A stretch of 64,000 nt of DNA from assembly GCA_016786845.1 (NCBI GenBank), contig JAEUVB010000012.1:186001-250000 (forward strand), in the 5' to 3' direction. Below the pieces are notes generated by a model that ran no database searches, had not been told where the DNA came from, and saw only the letters and a program-made list of their open reading frames with translations. Positions 35,260 through 44,287 of the stretch are shown here, one piece after another. This DNA comes from Chitinophagaceae bacterium. GTDB lineage: Bacteria > Bacteroidota > Bacteroidia > Chitinophagales > Chitinophagaceae. The position numbers were made by a program, and so were the translations under genes. How positions within the stretch are numbered: position 1 is the stretch's first letter; each line of letters starts with the position of its first letter.

Positions 35260-35744
35260 AAACTTCGTTTCCTTTACTTGAATATCCTCAGGTCTTTAAA
35301 AAAAACATTCATCCATACTCACGAGAAAAAAATGACCTTGATGATGATCAAAAATTTATTTTCATCTATGAATTTCGAGCCACGCTATTAACACTTAGTG
35401 AATAACTTTTTTCGCAAAATATTTTTATCAACAAAAATTTATCTCTATTATTGTATTGGTTATATCGCTTACTAACCCATAAATTCAAAAAAGACCGGAC
35501 TGATTTCTCAGGCCGGTTTTTTTATTCCTCCCTGAAAGCCTTTATTCATGGGCATTTCATCAACTCATTTACACGCATCAATGCACCGCATTGAACAAAA
35601 TTATTTTACAGATAACTCCGGGCTCAACCATGTCTTCATCAATTATGTTGTCGATTTTTTTTCCGGCACCATCCATTTTTAAAAAATTCTTTTTCATTAA
35701 GTCCAAAAGGTTTAGCCTATTTTTATCCGCACAATACACTTCAT
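35260..35744. other. AT-rich intergenic region before yicC
   Basis: The 485 bp contain no convincing reading frame. The first 200 bp are AT-rich with nothing recognisable. The shared motif TTACTAACCCATAAA sits at 35469-35483 and a hairpin terminator at 35494-35523. The stretch 35440-35523 could encode a short RNA ending at that terminator, but no clear -7 box is seen at its start. Confidence 0.5.
35494..35523. terminator. Intrinsic terminator with TTTC/GAAA loop
   Basis: ACCGG pairs with CCGGT, then one a/g mismatch, then CTGA with TCAG around a TTTC loop, followed by a T7 run on the plus strand and a T6 run on the minus strand. It lies 5 nt after the motif shared with 27460. Confidence 0.8.
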
Positions 35745-36620
35745 ATGTTACAATCCATGACAGGCTTCGGACGCTCAGAATTTGCTGTAGGTGATTACAG
35801 TTGTTCCCTTGAGATCCGTTCATTGAATGGCAAACAATTCGAATTAAATACTAAGCTGCCTCCGATTTTAAAACTATATGAAATCGAACTTAGAAATGTA
35901 CTTCAACAGAAATTATCCAGAGGATCGGTGGATGTGAATATATTTTTGAAGCAACACGGTAGTTCCAAACCTGTCAATATTAATCTTGAACTCGCCCGTT
36001 ATTATTTTCAAGCTATACAGCAAATTGCGGAAGAACTGAAACTTGAACAACAAGATGTATTGTCCACACTGATGCGGATGCCGGAAATTGTTTCTACTTC
36101 AGCAGAAACCATGAATGAAGAACATTGGAAAATTATTCTCCAACATGCCCTGGAAGCCTGCGACATGCTGACCCGGCATCGTACACAGGAAGGCATCATG
36201 CTTACCCAAATCATAGAGGGCAACATCAACTCCATCAAGCAACGCTGTTTGGAGGTGGATCCGTTTGACAAAAACAGGATTAACCGCATTCGGGAGAAAT
36301 TGCAATCTGCCATTCAGGAATACGGGCAAAGTGTCAATGCAGATCAAAATCGTTTGGAACAAGAAATTATTTATTATATAGAAAAGTTTGATCTTACTGA
36401 AGAAAAAAACCGCTTACTGCATCATTGTGAATATTTTTTCGAACTATTACATGGCAATGACACTACAAAAGGAAAAAAGTTAGGATTTTTGCTGCAAGAA
36501 ATCGGTCGGGAAATTAATACGATGGGATCAAAAGCCAATGATGTTGATATACAGAAATTGGTGGTGATGATGAAAGATGATTTGGAACAGGCCAAAGAAC
36601 AATTATTAAATGCACTTTAA
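35745..36620 (+). CDS. YicC/YloC-family endoribonuclease
   Basis: The 291-aa protein begins MLQSMTGFGRSEF, the conserved YicC N-terminus, and ends with GKKLGFLLQEIGREINTMGSKANDVDIQKLVVMMK, the conserved C-terminal helix (given here only as a landmark: residues EIGREINTMGSKA). Family members are RNA endonucleases. gldH starts 7 nt after its stop, so they are probably co-transcribed. Confidence 0.9.
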   Translation: MLQSMTGFGRSEFAVGDYSCSLEIRSLNGKQFELNTKLPPILKLYEIELRNVLQQKLSRGSVDVNIFLKQHGSSKPVNINLELARYYFQAIQQIAEELKLEQQDVLSTLMRMPEIVSTSAETMNEEHWKIILQHALEACDMLTRHRTQEGIMLTQIIEGNINSIKQRCLEVDPFDKNRINRIREKLQSAIQEYGQSVNADQNRLEQEIIYYIEKFDLTEEKNRLLHHCEYFFELLHGNDTTKGKKLGFLLQEIGREINTMGSKANDVDIQKLVVMMKDDLEQAKEQLLNAL

Positions 36621-36627
36621 ACAAAAC

Positions 36628-37101
36628 ATGAAACTCGCTCATCTTTTATTACTAAGCCTGCTGTACTGCGCATGTGTACCCTCGAATGTTTACGAAAAAA
36701 ATGTGAGCATCCAATCCAATCGTTGGAAAAGCAGTTTCAAACCGACCTATACCTTTGAGATCAGTGATACGCTGAAGAATTACCAGCCTTACCTCACTAT
36801 CCGGCATACCGATGCATATCCTTTTTCGAATATCTGGCTAAAAGTGAATGTGAAAAAACCCGGAGACTCTGTCTTCACCGGCGGGCCGGTAGATATCACT
36901 TTGGCTCAATCGAATGGCAAATGGCTGGGCCGGGGTATGCAGGATATATGGGAACATCAGCTTCCCTTGTCTGCTCGTGGTGAAGCCATCCATTTTAGTC
37001 GCACCGGGACGTATTCAATTCAACTCGAACAAATCATGCGCATAGACCCTTTGCCTGAAGTCATGAGTGTAGGCGTACGACTGGAAAAAATCACCCACTA
37101 A
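36628..37101 (+). CDS. gldH: Gliding motility lipoprotein GldH
   Basis: The 157-aa lipoprotein has the signal [16 protein letters not shown] with the lipobox Cys, an N-terminal YEKNVSI strand and the conserved [14 protein letters not shown] and [12 protein letters not shown] segments. GldH is required for gliding in Flavobacterium and sits in the envelope; here it may serve the T9SS apparatus used by several cargo genes in this window. No other gld gene is adjacent. The ATG at 36628 is used because the upstream ATG (36610) overlaps yicC. Confidence 0.82.
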   Translation: MKLAHLLLLSLLYCACVPSNVYEKNVSIQSNRWKSSFKPTYTFEISDTLKNYQPYLTIRHTDAYPFSNIWLKVNVKKPGDSVFTGGPVDITLAQSNGKWLGRGMQDIWEHQLPLSARGEAIHFSRTGTYSIQLEQIMRIDPLPEVMSVGVRLEKITH

Positions 37102-37133
37102 GCTTTTTACAATTCCTTTTCATTATTAAGCCC

Positions 37134-37141
37134 TATTTTTA
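37134..37141 (+). promoter_or_regulatory. Possible -7 box (TATTTTTA) of lptB
   Basis: Loose TAnnTTTG match 4 nt before the lptB GTG. Weak on sequence but in the same position as other near-leaderless boxes. Confidence 0.3.
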
Positions 37142-37145
37142 CCCT

Positions 37146-37886
37146 GTGCTGTCGCAAATCAAAACAACAGAATTAGTTAAGCGTTATCGAAACCGTACCG
37201 TTGTGAATCAGGTTACGGTCGAAGTTAGCCAAGGTGAGATCGTTGGATTATTGGGACCCAACGGCGCCGGAAAAACAACCACATTTTATATGGTGGTCGG
37301 ATTAATCAAACCGGATGAAGGAAAAGTATATTTAGACAATACGGATATCACTCGTCTGCCCATGTATAAACGGGCGCAACTGGGCATTGGCTATCTTCCG
37401 CAGGAGGCATCCATTTTCCGAAAAATGAGTGTGGAAGACAATATTTCCTCTGTGTTGCAAATGACTGCGCTCAGCAAACATGATCAATCACAGAAATTAG
37501 AATCATTACTAGGAGAATTTAGACTAACCCATGTCAGAAAAAGTCCGGGTGACGTGTTGAGTGGAGGCGAAAGAAGGCGAACCGAAATAGCCCGGGCATT
37601 AGCGGTCAATCCGAAATTTATTTTACTGGATGAGCCTTTCGCCGGTATTGACCCGATTGCGGTGGAAGACATTCAGATTATCGTAGAACAATTGAAATTC
37701 AAAAATATCGGCATCCTGATCACCGATCACAATGTGCAGGAAACACTGTCTATTACCGACCGTGCCTACCTGCTTTACGACGGCAGAATTCTTAAATCCG
37801 GTACAGCGGAAGAACTGGCTTCGGATGAACAGGTTCGTAAACTCTATTTAGGAACCAATTTTGAACTTCGCCGCAAGGTTCAATAA
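37146..37886 (+). CDS. lptB: LPS export ABC transporter ATP-binding protein
   Basis: The 246-aa ATPase has Walker [11 protein letters not shown], the Q-loop, signature [15 protein letters not shown] and Walker [15 protein letters not shown]. The GGERRR signature is the LptB hallmark. It powers LPS extraction from the inner membrane with LptFG and LptC, none of which is in this window. The start is GTG. The next reading frame overlaps it in another frame, but the real GH3 gene begins 100 bp further on. Confidence 0.92.
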   Translation: MLSQIKTTELVKRYRNRTVVNQVTVEVSQGEIVGLLGPNGAGKTTTFYMVVGLIKPDEGKVYLDNTDITRLPMYKRAQLGIGYLPQEASIFRKMSVEDNISSVLQMTALSKHDQSQKLESLLGEFRLTHVRKSPGDVLSGGERRRTEIARALAVNPKFILLDEPFAGIDPIAVEDIQIIVEQLKFKNIGILITDHNVQETLSITDRAYLLYDGRILKSGTAEELASDEQVRKLYLGTNFELRRKVQ

Positions 37887-37986
37887 GACAGGAACTTTCC
37901 ACAACAACGAGGATGTAGTTTTATTATTAGCCAAAAAAAATTACTTTTACCTGTCAGGGCCGAAAGGCTTTGCTATTGCCTCGCTG

Positions 37987-39513
37987 ATGAATATACTGAG
38001 CCCCGCCATAAAAGGATTATTGAAGCTAAGATGGAGTGCCATTGATAATTTCCTCCTGAATCCGGAAAATACTCAAATGATGGTATTCAACTCCTTGATC
38101 CATAGCGGACAATTCACCGAATTTGGAAAGCAATATCATTTTCAAAAGATCAATCATATTCGGGATTTCAAGAAAAATGTACCCATACAGGAATATGAGG
38201 ACATCAAACCGTACATTCAAAAAATGATGAGCGGCACTCAGAATGTTTTGTGGAATTCGCCGATCACCTGGTTTGCAAAATCCAGCGGCACCACTTCAGA
38301 CAAGAGTAAATTTATCCCGGTAAGTAATGAATCTTTGGAAGAATGCCATTTCAAATCCGCTAAGGATGTTTTGGCCTTGTATTACCGAAATTTTCCTCAA
38401 TCCGGCATTCTCAACGGAAAATGCCTGACCTTAGGAGGCAGCCACCAAATCAATCAATTGAATACAGATTCCTATTATGGAGATCTTTCTGCGGTGATGC
38501 TACAAAACATGTCCTATTTCACGCAACTCATTCGAACCCCCGACTTATCCATTGCACTGATGCAGGAATGGGAAGAAAAGATCGAAAAAATGGCGCATAG
38601 TACCATCAAGGAAGATGTAACCATGATAGCCGGAGTCCCTACCTGGACCATCGTACTCATTAAAAAGATATTTGAAATCACGGGCAAAAACAACCTGCAT
38701 GATATATGGCCCAATTTGGAATTGTATATGCATGGCGGTGTCAATTTTACACCCTATGAACAACAATTCAAAAACCTGATTCCTTCATCTTCCATGAAAT
38801 ATCTGGAGACCTATAATGCGTCTGAAGGATTTTTTGCCGCACAGGATGTGATTGGCAGAGATGGCATGCTGCTATTTTTAAACCATGGCATTTTCTATGA
38901 ATTTATGCCGATTGAAGAATACGGACAAACCACTCCACATACTTTGCAATTAGAGGAAGTGCAAATTGGAAAAAATTATGCATTAGTGATATCTACCAAC
39001 TCCGGGCTTTGGCGATATATCGTGGGCGATACGATACAATTTGTTTCTATAAATCCTTATCGGGTTAAAGTTACCGGAAGGCTTAAACATTTTATCAATG
39101 CTTTTGGTGAAGAACTCATTGTAGACAATGCGGACATGGCCATCGCGAAGGCATCCCAACAGACCGGCGTGGTCATCAACGATTATACCGCTGCTCCGGT
39201 TTATTTTTCCAATGAGGCCAACGGATGTCATGAATGGGCCATCGAATTTGATCAGGCTCCGGAGGATTTGAAAACATTCACCACCCAATTGGACAAGGCC
39301 TTACAAAACAGCAATTCGGATTATGAAGCGAAACGCTATAAGAATATCGCTTTAAGCGAACCCATCATCAGGGTACTGCCAAAAAATACTTTTTCGGGCT
39401 GGTTGAAAAGTAAGGGTAAACTTGGCGGGCAGCACAAAGTACCTCGCTTGAGCAATGACCGGAATATTCTGGAAGACATCCTTCGCTTTTCTGAAAATGG
39501 AGACCGGGGATAA
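37987..39513 (+). CDS. GH3 auxin-responsive promoter family protein
   Basis: The 508-aa protein resembles the ANL-superfamily GH3 enzymes that adenylate a carboxylate and join it to an amine or amino acid. The phosphate-binding segment TWFAKSSGTTSDKSKFIPVS and the YNASEGFFAAQD and RYIVGDTIQF motifs are present. Bacterial members are widespread in Bacteroidota and of unknown substrate. The start at 37987 removes a 42-residue extension that would overlap lptB and has no family similarity. Confidence 0.88.
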   Translation: MNILSPAIKGLLKLRWSAIDNFLLNPENTQMMVFNSLIHSGQFTEFGKQYHFQKINHIRDFKKNVPIQEYEDIKPYIQKMMSGTQNVLWNSPITWFAKSSGTTSDKSKFIPVSNESLEECHFKSAKDVLALYYRNFPQSGILNGKCLTLGGSHQINQLNTDSYYGDLSAVMLQNMSYFTQLIRTPDLSIALMQEWEEKIEKMAHSTIKEDVTMIAGVPTWTIVLIKKIFEITGKNNLHDIWPNLELYMHGGVNFTPYEQQFKNLIPSSSMKYLETYNASEGFFAAQDVIGRDGMLLFLNHGIFYEFMPIEEYGQTTPHTLQLEEVQIGKNYALVISTNSGLWRYIVGDTIQFVSINPYRVKVTGRLKHFINAFGEELIVDNADMAIAKASQQTGVVINDYTAAPVYFSNEANGCHEWAIEFDQAPEDLKTFTTQLDKALQNSNSDYEAKRYKNIALSEPIIRVLPKNTFSGWLKSKGKLGGQHKVPRLSNDRNILEDILRFSENGDRG

Positions 39514-39623
39514 ATTGATGCTCAATTTTCTCAGGTTATACTGACATTCGAATTCATTTATAGAAAACCAGCATAAGTTCTGCACCTGCCGCTGAAATAG
39601 TCTGCATTTTTCGCTTCCTTCAT

Positions 39624-39631
39624 TATCTTTG
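39624..39631 (+). promoter_or_regulatory. -7 promoter box (TATCTTTG)
   Basis: Exact TAnnTTTG match ending 5 nt before the ATG at 39637. It probably drives the four-gene operon that ends with aroA. Confidence 0.65.
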
Positions 39632-39636
39632 TACGC

Positions 39637-40431
39637 ATGCTGAACATTACCCTTACTTCTGATTTTGGAATTCAAAGTCATCCCGTTGCCAGCATTAAGG
39701 GAAAGCTCCTTTCAGCTTTTGGCCAGCTCAACATCATCGACATCACCCACACCGTTCGCCCATTCGATTTACAACAAGGTGCTTATTTATTCAAACAGGC
39801 ATACGGTCATTTCCCGAAAGACAGTTTTCACCTCATCTATCTGGGGCTCCACCATCGCGACGGCAAGCAACTATTATACGCCTATGAAAACGGTCAGCAT
39901 ATTTTTTGTGCCGACAATGGATTTATGACCCTGTTGTTTGATGATAAACCTGCACGTTTTTTTAAACTGACAGACCGCATATCTGAATATGATTTCCTGC
40001 ATGTTACGGATCTTTTTTTATCAAACATAGCCGGGCTCATGCACGGAAACCGTTCGGGACTGGAGTTGGTGGATGTCCATCAAATTGTGGTCAAACATCC
40101 TGTATATGCTACACATCAAAACCATGTACTGGAAGCTCAGGTACAGTATATAGATAACTACGGCAATGTCATTCTCAATCTGACCAGGCATCAGTTTGAG
40201 GAAGCTGCGCTGGGTCGCAAATTCAGGATACTCTTTATGAGAGATGAAGAGATCAATACCATTAGTCGTCATTATAGTGATGTGCCTGAAGGAGATAAAC
40301 TTTGTTTATTCAACACATCCGGGCATTTAGAAATTGCCATCCATAATGGTGATGCATCTCAATTGTTTGGGTTTCACGAAAATGGAGAGAAAAGCCTTTT
40401 GTACAATCGCGTTAAAATATTTTTCGAATGA
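39637..40431 (+). CDS. SAM hydrolase/halogenase-family protein, divergent
   Basis: The 264-aa protein has the DUF62 framework: ITLTSDFG at the N-terminus, IIDITHTVRPFDLQQGAY, HIFCADNGFMTLL and YIDNYGNVILN. Family members hydrolyse S-adenosylmethionine to adenosine and methionine using an Asp-Arg-His set. The strand that normally reads VDPGVG with the catalytic Asp reads IYLGLHHRDG here, so that Asp appears lost, and the downstream GRDxF segment is also altered. It may have changed chemistry. Its stop overlaps the next ATG (ATGA). Confidence 0.8.
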   Translation: MLNITLTSDFGIQSHPVASIKGKLLSAFGQLNIIDITHTVRPFDLQQGAYLFKQAYGHFPKDSFHLIYLGLHHRDGKQLLYAYENGQHIFCADNGFMTLLFDDKPARFFKLTDRISEYDFLHVTDLFLSNIAGLMHGNRSGLELVDVHQIVVKHPVYATHQNHVLEAQVQYIDNYGNVILNLTRHQFEEAALGRKFRILFMRDEEINTISRHYSDVPEGDKLCLFNTSGHLEIAIHNGDASQLFGFHENGEKSLLYNRVKIFFE

Positions 40432-40721
40432 TCAGGGTGGTCAGATTATGTTTCAAGCAGGAACATATAGCCGATTTTAAAAGTTTATTTGAATCGAGAA
40501 AGGAAAACATCCGTCATTTTAATGGATGTCGATATCTTGAACTATGGCAAGACAAACAGGATGCGAGAGTATTTTATACTTATAGTATTTGGGATGAAGA
40601 AAGCCATTTGGAAGACTACAGGGTATCGGAACTTTTTCAGGATACCTGGGGCACTGTAAAGCAATGGTTCGATGCCGCGCCCCAGGCATTTTCTGCTGAC
40701 CCATTGAATATTCTTCCATGA
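40428..40721 (+). CDS. ABM-domain (antibiotic biosynthesis monooxygenase-like) protein
   Basis: The 97-aa dimeric alpha+beta barrel protein has the pattern IRVVRLCFKQEH...FKSLFESRKENIRHFNGCRYLELWQD then YSIWDEESHLEDYRVSELF; key residues are the paired aromatic strands and the central WD. Members include small heme-degrading or quinol monooxygenases and many without known activity. It overlaps the genes on both sides by 4 bp, so it is translationally coupled within the aro operon. Confidence 0.8.
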   Translation: MIRVVRLCFKQEHIADFKSLFESRKENIRHFNGCRYLELWQDKQDARVFYTYSIWDEESHLEDYRVSELFQDTWGTVKQWFDAAPQAFSADPLNILP

Positions 40722-41737
40722 ATACACGTTTATTTTTTTCAGATCAGCCAAACGAGTTCCGGTATTTTCTGGAGTCTCAAAAACACAGGCGCATGGTCTT
40801 GTTGGCGGATGCACGAACCAATGGTTTTTGCGTCCACCCATTAGTGCATCAATTTTCACTCCTTCAATGTGCCGACCGGATCATTATTCCACAGGGTGAA
40901 GCCCATAAGAATATGGATAGCTGTATGCTGATCTGGCAACAATTGACCGAACTTCAAGCGGACCGGAATACTGTACTCGTAAATGTGGGCGGTGGCATGG
41001 TCTGCGATCTTGGCGGCTTTGCTGCTTCAGTATATAAGCGAGGGATCTCATTTATTCATATTCCCACTACTCTTCTTGCCATGTGCGATGCCGGTATCGG
41101 CGGAAAGACCGGTATAGACTTTCAAGGATATAAAAACCATCTCGGCACTTTTAATGATGCCGAAGCACTCTATATCGATCCGAATTTTTTAGACACTTTA
41201 GACTTCAGAACCAGAAAGAGTGGCATTGCAGAAATGATCAAACATGATCTGTTACAAGGTGGAGATATTTGGAATCAAACCTACCCGGCAGAGGAGCAAG
41301 ATTTTTACACGCTGCAAAAAATCCGTCAATCGATGGCCTTTAAACAAATGATCGTAGCGCAAGATCCAAGGGATGAACATATCCGTCAATGTTTGAATTT
41401 TGGACATAGCATCGGGCATGCCATCGAAAGTTATGCCTTGCAAACGGAATACCCTTTATTGCATGGAGAGGCTATTATTTATGGCATGTATTATGAATTG
41501 TTGTTGAGCAGAAATATACTTGGTTTGGAAGATAGTATCCTTCAACAATTTGATGACGTCCGTCGTAAGCTATTCCCGGAATTACAAGCCACCTTTACGT
41601 TATCCCAATTAACCCCTTTTCTGTTACAGGATAAAAAAAACAATCGGGGGCTGCGCATGAGTCTGTTGAAAGGAGTTGGACAATGTGAGGTCGGCGTTAT
41701 GGTATCACCGGAATCGTTACAAAATTTATTTTCCTGA
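40718..41737 (+). CDS. aroB: 3-dehydroquinate synthase
   Basis: The 339-aa protein has the NAD-binding NVGGGMVCDLGGFAAS, the TTLLAMCDAGIGGKTGID segment and the zinc-ligand region NFGHSIGHAIES. It converts DAHP to 3-dehydroquinate, step 2 of the shikimate route, in the cytosol. Length is at the short end of the family. It overlaps the ABM gene by 4 bp and aroA by 1 bp. Confidence 0.95.
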   Translation: MNTRLFFSDQPNEFRYFLESQKHRRMVLLADARTNGFCVHPLVHQFSLLQCADRIIIPQGEAHKNMDSCMLIWQQLTELQADRNTVLVNVGGGMVCDLGGFAASVYKRGISFIHIPTTLLAMCDAGIGGKTGIDFQGYKNHLGTFNDAEALYIDPNFLDTLDFRTRKSGIAEMIKHDLLQGGDIWNQTYPAEEQDFYTLQKIRQSMAFKQMIVAQDPRDEHIRQCLNFGHSIGHAIESYALQTEYPLLHGEAIIYGMYYELLLSRNILGLEDSILQQFDDVRRKLFPELQATFTLSQLTPFLLQDKKNNRGLRMSLLKGVGQCEVGVMVSPESLQNLFS

Positions 41738-42978
41738 TGATACTCAGCGCACCACATTCAAGCATCAACGGAGAAGTTGAATTGCCCTCTTCCAAGAGCA
41801 TCAGCAACCGATGGTTAATGATACAAGCCTTATCGGATGAACCTATTTTCTTGCAACATGTTTCCAATGCTGATGATACGGTTCTGCTGCAACAATTATT
41901 GAATCAAATCGCTGCCGGCGATGTGGTTGAGATTGATGCCAAAGATGCCGGGACCGTCTTTCGTTTTCTGACGGCATATCTGCCGATACAAAAAGGTCTA
42001 TCATTTGTACTGACCGGCACGCCAAGAATGCAGGAGAGGCCCATTGGCGAATTAGTATCGGCCTTGAAACATCTGGGCGCAGACATTCAATATTTAAACT
42101 ATGAAGGATTTCCTCCTTTACAGATACGAGGTGGCAATTTAACCGGAGGGAAGTTGGACATTAGCGGACAAATTTCATCCCAATTTATTTCTGCCCTTTG
42201 CTTGATAGGGCCAAAATTGCCGCAAGGGTTGACCCTTCACATACAAGGGAGTCCGGTATCTATCGACTATATCCATATGACCCTCCGGATCATGCAACAT
42301 GCCGGGGCGAGCAGCTCCTTTGAAAACAATCTCATTCGCATTGAACCCCAAGCATATAAGACTTGCGAAGTAAACATAGAAAGTGACTGGAGCAGTGCGG
42401 TCTTTTTTTATTGCATGGCTTTATTGCGACCCGGGAGTAAAATATTCTTAAAAGGATTAAGCGCAGATGAACTACAAGGAGACCGACGCATCGCTGAAAT
42501 TGCAGCACAACTTGGCGTACATAGTCGGTGGACTGAAGAAGGGGTATGGGTCGATTCGGTACAAGAAGGCCTTACTTCCGGCACTTTGCATTTTGATTTA
42601 TCCGCTTGTCCGGACCTGGCCGTTCCATTCATCATCACTTGCGCGATAAAGTACCCCCAAGTGAGTATAAGTGGTGTGGACCATTTACAATATAAAGAAA
42701 GTAAACGCTTCAGTGTATTGCAGGAAGAAGCGAAGAAATTCGGATTACAGATAGAACACAAGCAAGGACAGGTTTCATTTTCCGGCCAACTCCATGCCGA
42801 TAAAACAAACATCATTGCCGTACATAGTCATCAGGATCATCGAATTGCGATGGCCATGAGTTTGTTTTGCCTGCAAGGGTTTTCAATCACCATCGATGAC
42901 ATGGACTGTGTCAAAAAATCTTTCCCCGGATATTGGGAAGTGTTAAAAGGTTTGGGATGGATTTTTTGTGAACGTTGA
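41737..42978 (+). CDS. aroA: 3-phosphoshikimate 1-carboxyvinyltransferase (EPSP synthase)
   Basis: The 413-aa protein has the SSKSISNRWLM substrate motif, a DAGTVFRFLTAY segment, the MQERPIGELVSAL motif and a late DHRIAMAMSLF motif. It joins PEP to shikimate 3-phosphate. It is the last gene of a coupled operon with aroB; other shikimate genes are elsewhere. A terminator shared with mdh lies just downstream. Confidence 0.95.
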   Translation: MILSAPHSSINGEVELPSSKSISNRWLMIQALSDEPIFLQHVSNADDTVLLQQLLNQIAAGDVVEIDAKDAGTVFRFLTAYLPIQKGLSFVLTGTPRMQERPIGELVSALKHLGADIQYLNYEGFPPLQIRGGNLTGGKLDISGQISSQFISALCLIGPKLPQGLTLHIQGSPVSIDYIHMTLRIMQHAGASSSFENNLIRIEPQAYKTCEVNIESDWSSAVFFYCMALLRPGSKIFLKGLSADELQGDRRIAEIAAQLGVHSRWTEEGVWVDSVQEGLTSGTLHFDLSACPDLAVPFIITCAIKYPQVSISGVDHLQYKESKRFSVLQEEAKKFGLQIEHKQGQVSFSGQLHADKTNIIAVHSHQDHRIAMAMSLFCLQGFSITIDDMDCVKKSFPGYWEVLKGLGWIFCER

Positions 42979-42990
42979 ATGTCACACTAA

Positions 42991-43020
42991 TAAAAAAGGC
43001 CGCCGTTTCCGGCAGCCTTT
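42991..43020 (-). terminator. mdh terminator with GAAA tetraloop
   Basis: On the minus strand AAAGGC/GCCTTT arms, a T-G wobble, then GCCG/CGGC around a GAAA loop, followed by a T6 run. It follows mdh by about 20 bp; on the plus strand it lies just after aroA with a weaker T tract. Confidence 0.85.
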
Positions 43021-43040
43021 CATGAAAATTTAAAATCGAA

Positions 43041-43976
43041 TTAAACAGCCATTGTACTAAGTACGCTGTTCATATTTCTAACTGCCTCAGCCGATTTGGC
43101 GAAGAGGGCTTGTTCTTCTTCATTGAGTTTATAATCGACAATCTTTTCCCAACCATTACGACCAATGATGACCGGTACGCCGAGGCAGATATCATTTTGT
43201 CCATATTCACCATTGAGGGAGACGCAACAAGGAACGATACGCTTTTCATCGCGGAGGATGCTTTCCACGAGGAAGGCTCCTGCTGCTCCCGGTGCATACC
43301 AGGCGCTGGTACCCAGCAATCCTGTAAGTGTGGCGCCACCAACCATGGTATCGGCCGCTACTTTTTTCAATGTTTCTTCATCGAGGAAGTTTGAAACCGG
43401 CATACCCATGTATGTGGCCAGACGAGTCAATGGAATCATGGTTGTATCGCCATGACCTCCGATGACCGAAGCCTGAACGTCGTTTGGAGAACAACCCAAT
43501 GCCTGACTCAGATAGTAGCGGAAGCGTGCGCTATCGAGCATACCACCCATACCGATGATGCGGTGCTTAGGCAGACCTGTACTTTGGAGGGCCAAATAGG
43601 TCATGGTATCCATCGGGTTTGAAATCACGATGATGATGGCATCCGGAGAGAATTTTAAAATATTTTCGGCTACACCTTTTACGATACCGGCATTGATACC
43701 GATCAGTTCTTCACGGGTCATACCGGGTTTACGCGGAATACCGGAAGTGATGACGGCGACATCGGTACCGGCTGTCTTGGCATAATCGTTGGTACTGCCA
43801 ATGACTTTGGTATCAAAACCTTCGATTTGGGCGGTTTGCATGAGGTCCATGGCCTTGCCTTCGGCTACACCTTCTTTAATGTCGACCAATACGAGTTCGC
43901 TGCAAAGTTGTTTACGTGCAATATTGTCTGCACAAGTGGCACCTACGGCTCCGGCACCTACGACGGTTACTTTCAT
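43041..43976 (-). CDS. mdh: Malate dehydrogenase, LDH-like type
   Basis: The 311-aa protein has the NAD fold GAGAVGATCADNIA, TSGIPRKPGMTREEL with the substrate-binding arginine, and the catalytic GGHGDTTMIPL. It oxidises malate to oxaloacetate in the TCA cycle. A TACCTTTG box lies about 36 nt upstream of the ATG. It is monocistronic, with a strong terminator, and is divergent from ruvB. Confidence 0.96.
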   Translation of the reverse strand: MKVTVVGAGAVGATCADNIARKQLCSELVLVDIKEGVAEGKAMDLMQTAQIEGFDTKVIGSTNDYAKTAGTDVAVITSGIPRKPGMTREELIGINAGIVKGVAENILKFSPDAIIIVISNPMDTMTYLALQSTGLPKHRIIGMGGMLDSARFRYYLSQALGCSPNDVQASVIGGHGDTTMIPLTRLATYMGMPVSNFLDEETLKKVAADTMVGGATLTGLLGTSAWYAPGAAGAFLVESILRDEKRIVPCCVSLNGEYGQNDICLGVPVIIGRNGWEKIVDYKLNEEEQALFAKSAEAVRNMNSVLSTMAV

Positions 43977-44012
43977 ATAAATAAGTTTTAAAAGCGGTTA
44001 AAAAATGTGGCG

Positions 44013-44020
44013 CAAAGGTA
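44013..44020 (-). promoter_or_regulatory. -7 promoter box (TACCTTTG) of mdh
   Basis: Exact TAnnTTTG match on the minus strand, 36 nt before the mdh ATG, giving an AT-rich leader. Confidence 0.6.
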
Positions 44021-44094
44021 ATGGTTGGTTGTTAATGTTGAATGATAAATGTTGAATGATAAATATCAATGTTTCATTTGAAGATGAGAGGACC

Positions 44095-44200
44095 AACTGA
44101 TGAGCCTGCGCCGGATGTGGAGGGCCCGGTAGGCGGTGCAGCGCAGCGGAGACGACTACCGAAGCGAAGCGGAGCCCGGAGCAGCCGGAACTGAAGATGA
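44095..44200. repeat. GC-rich structured intergenic element
   Basis: This block is much more GC-rich than its surroundings. It contains nested complementary segments, including CGGTAG with CTACCG (about 44130 and 44155) and GGGC with GCCC flanking them. It lies between the divergent mdh and ruvB promoters. A short ATGTTGAATGATAA direct repeat precedes it at about 44034-44062. It resembles the GC-rich stretches at 47.95 kb and 62.15 kb in character but not clearly in sequence. Confidence 0.45.
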
Positions 44201-44273
44201 AAGAAGAGATCATGATGACCGCCCAAAGAAAATCCAAGCCAATGAGAGAATGAAAGATTCCGTTCGAAAACCT

Positions 44274-44281
44274 TAACTTTG
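44274..44281 (+). promoter_or_regulatory. -7 promoter box (TAACTTTG) of ruvB
   Basis: Exact TAnnTTTG match ending 6 nt before the ruvB ATG at 44288, excluding the TTG start at 44279. Confidence 0.6.
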
Positions 44282-44287
44282 TTGCAC

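Noticed and set aside
27298-35744. tRNA or rRNA genes in intergenic regions
   Set aside because: No cloverleaf with a TTCGANNC T-loop was found by reading the gaps on both strands; short or atypical RNAs may still be missed.
37861-37986. Longer N-terminus for the GH3 protein
   Set aside because: It overlaps lptB and lacks family similarity.
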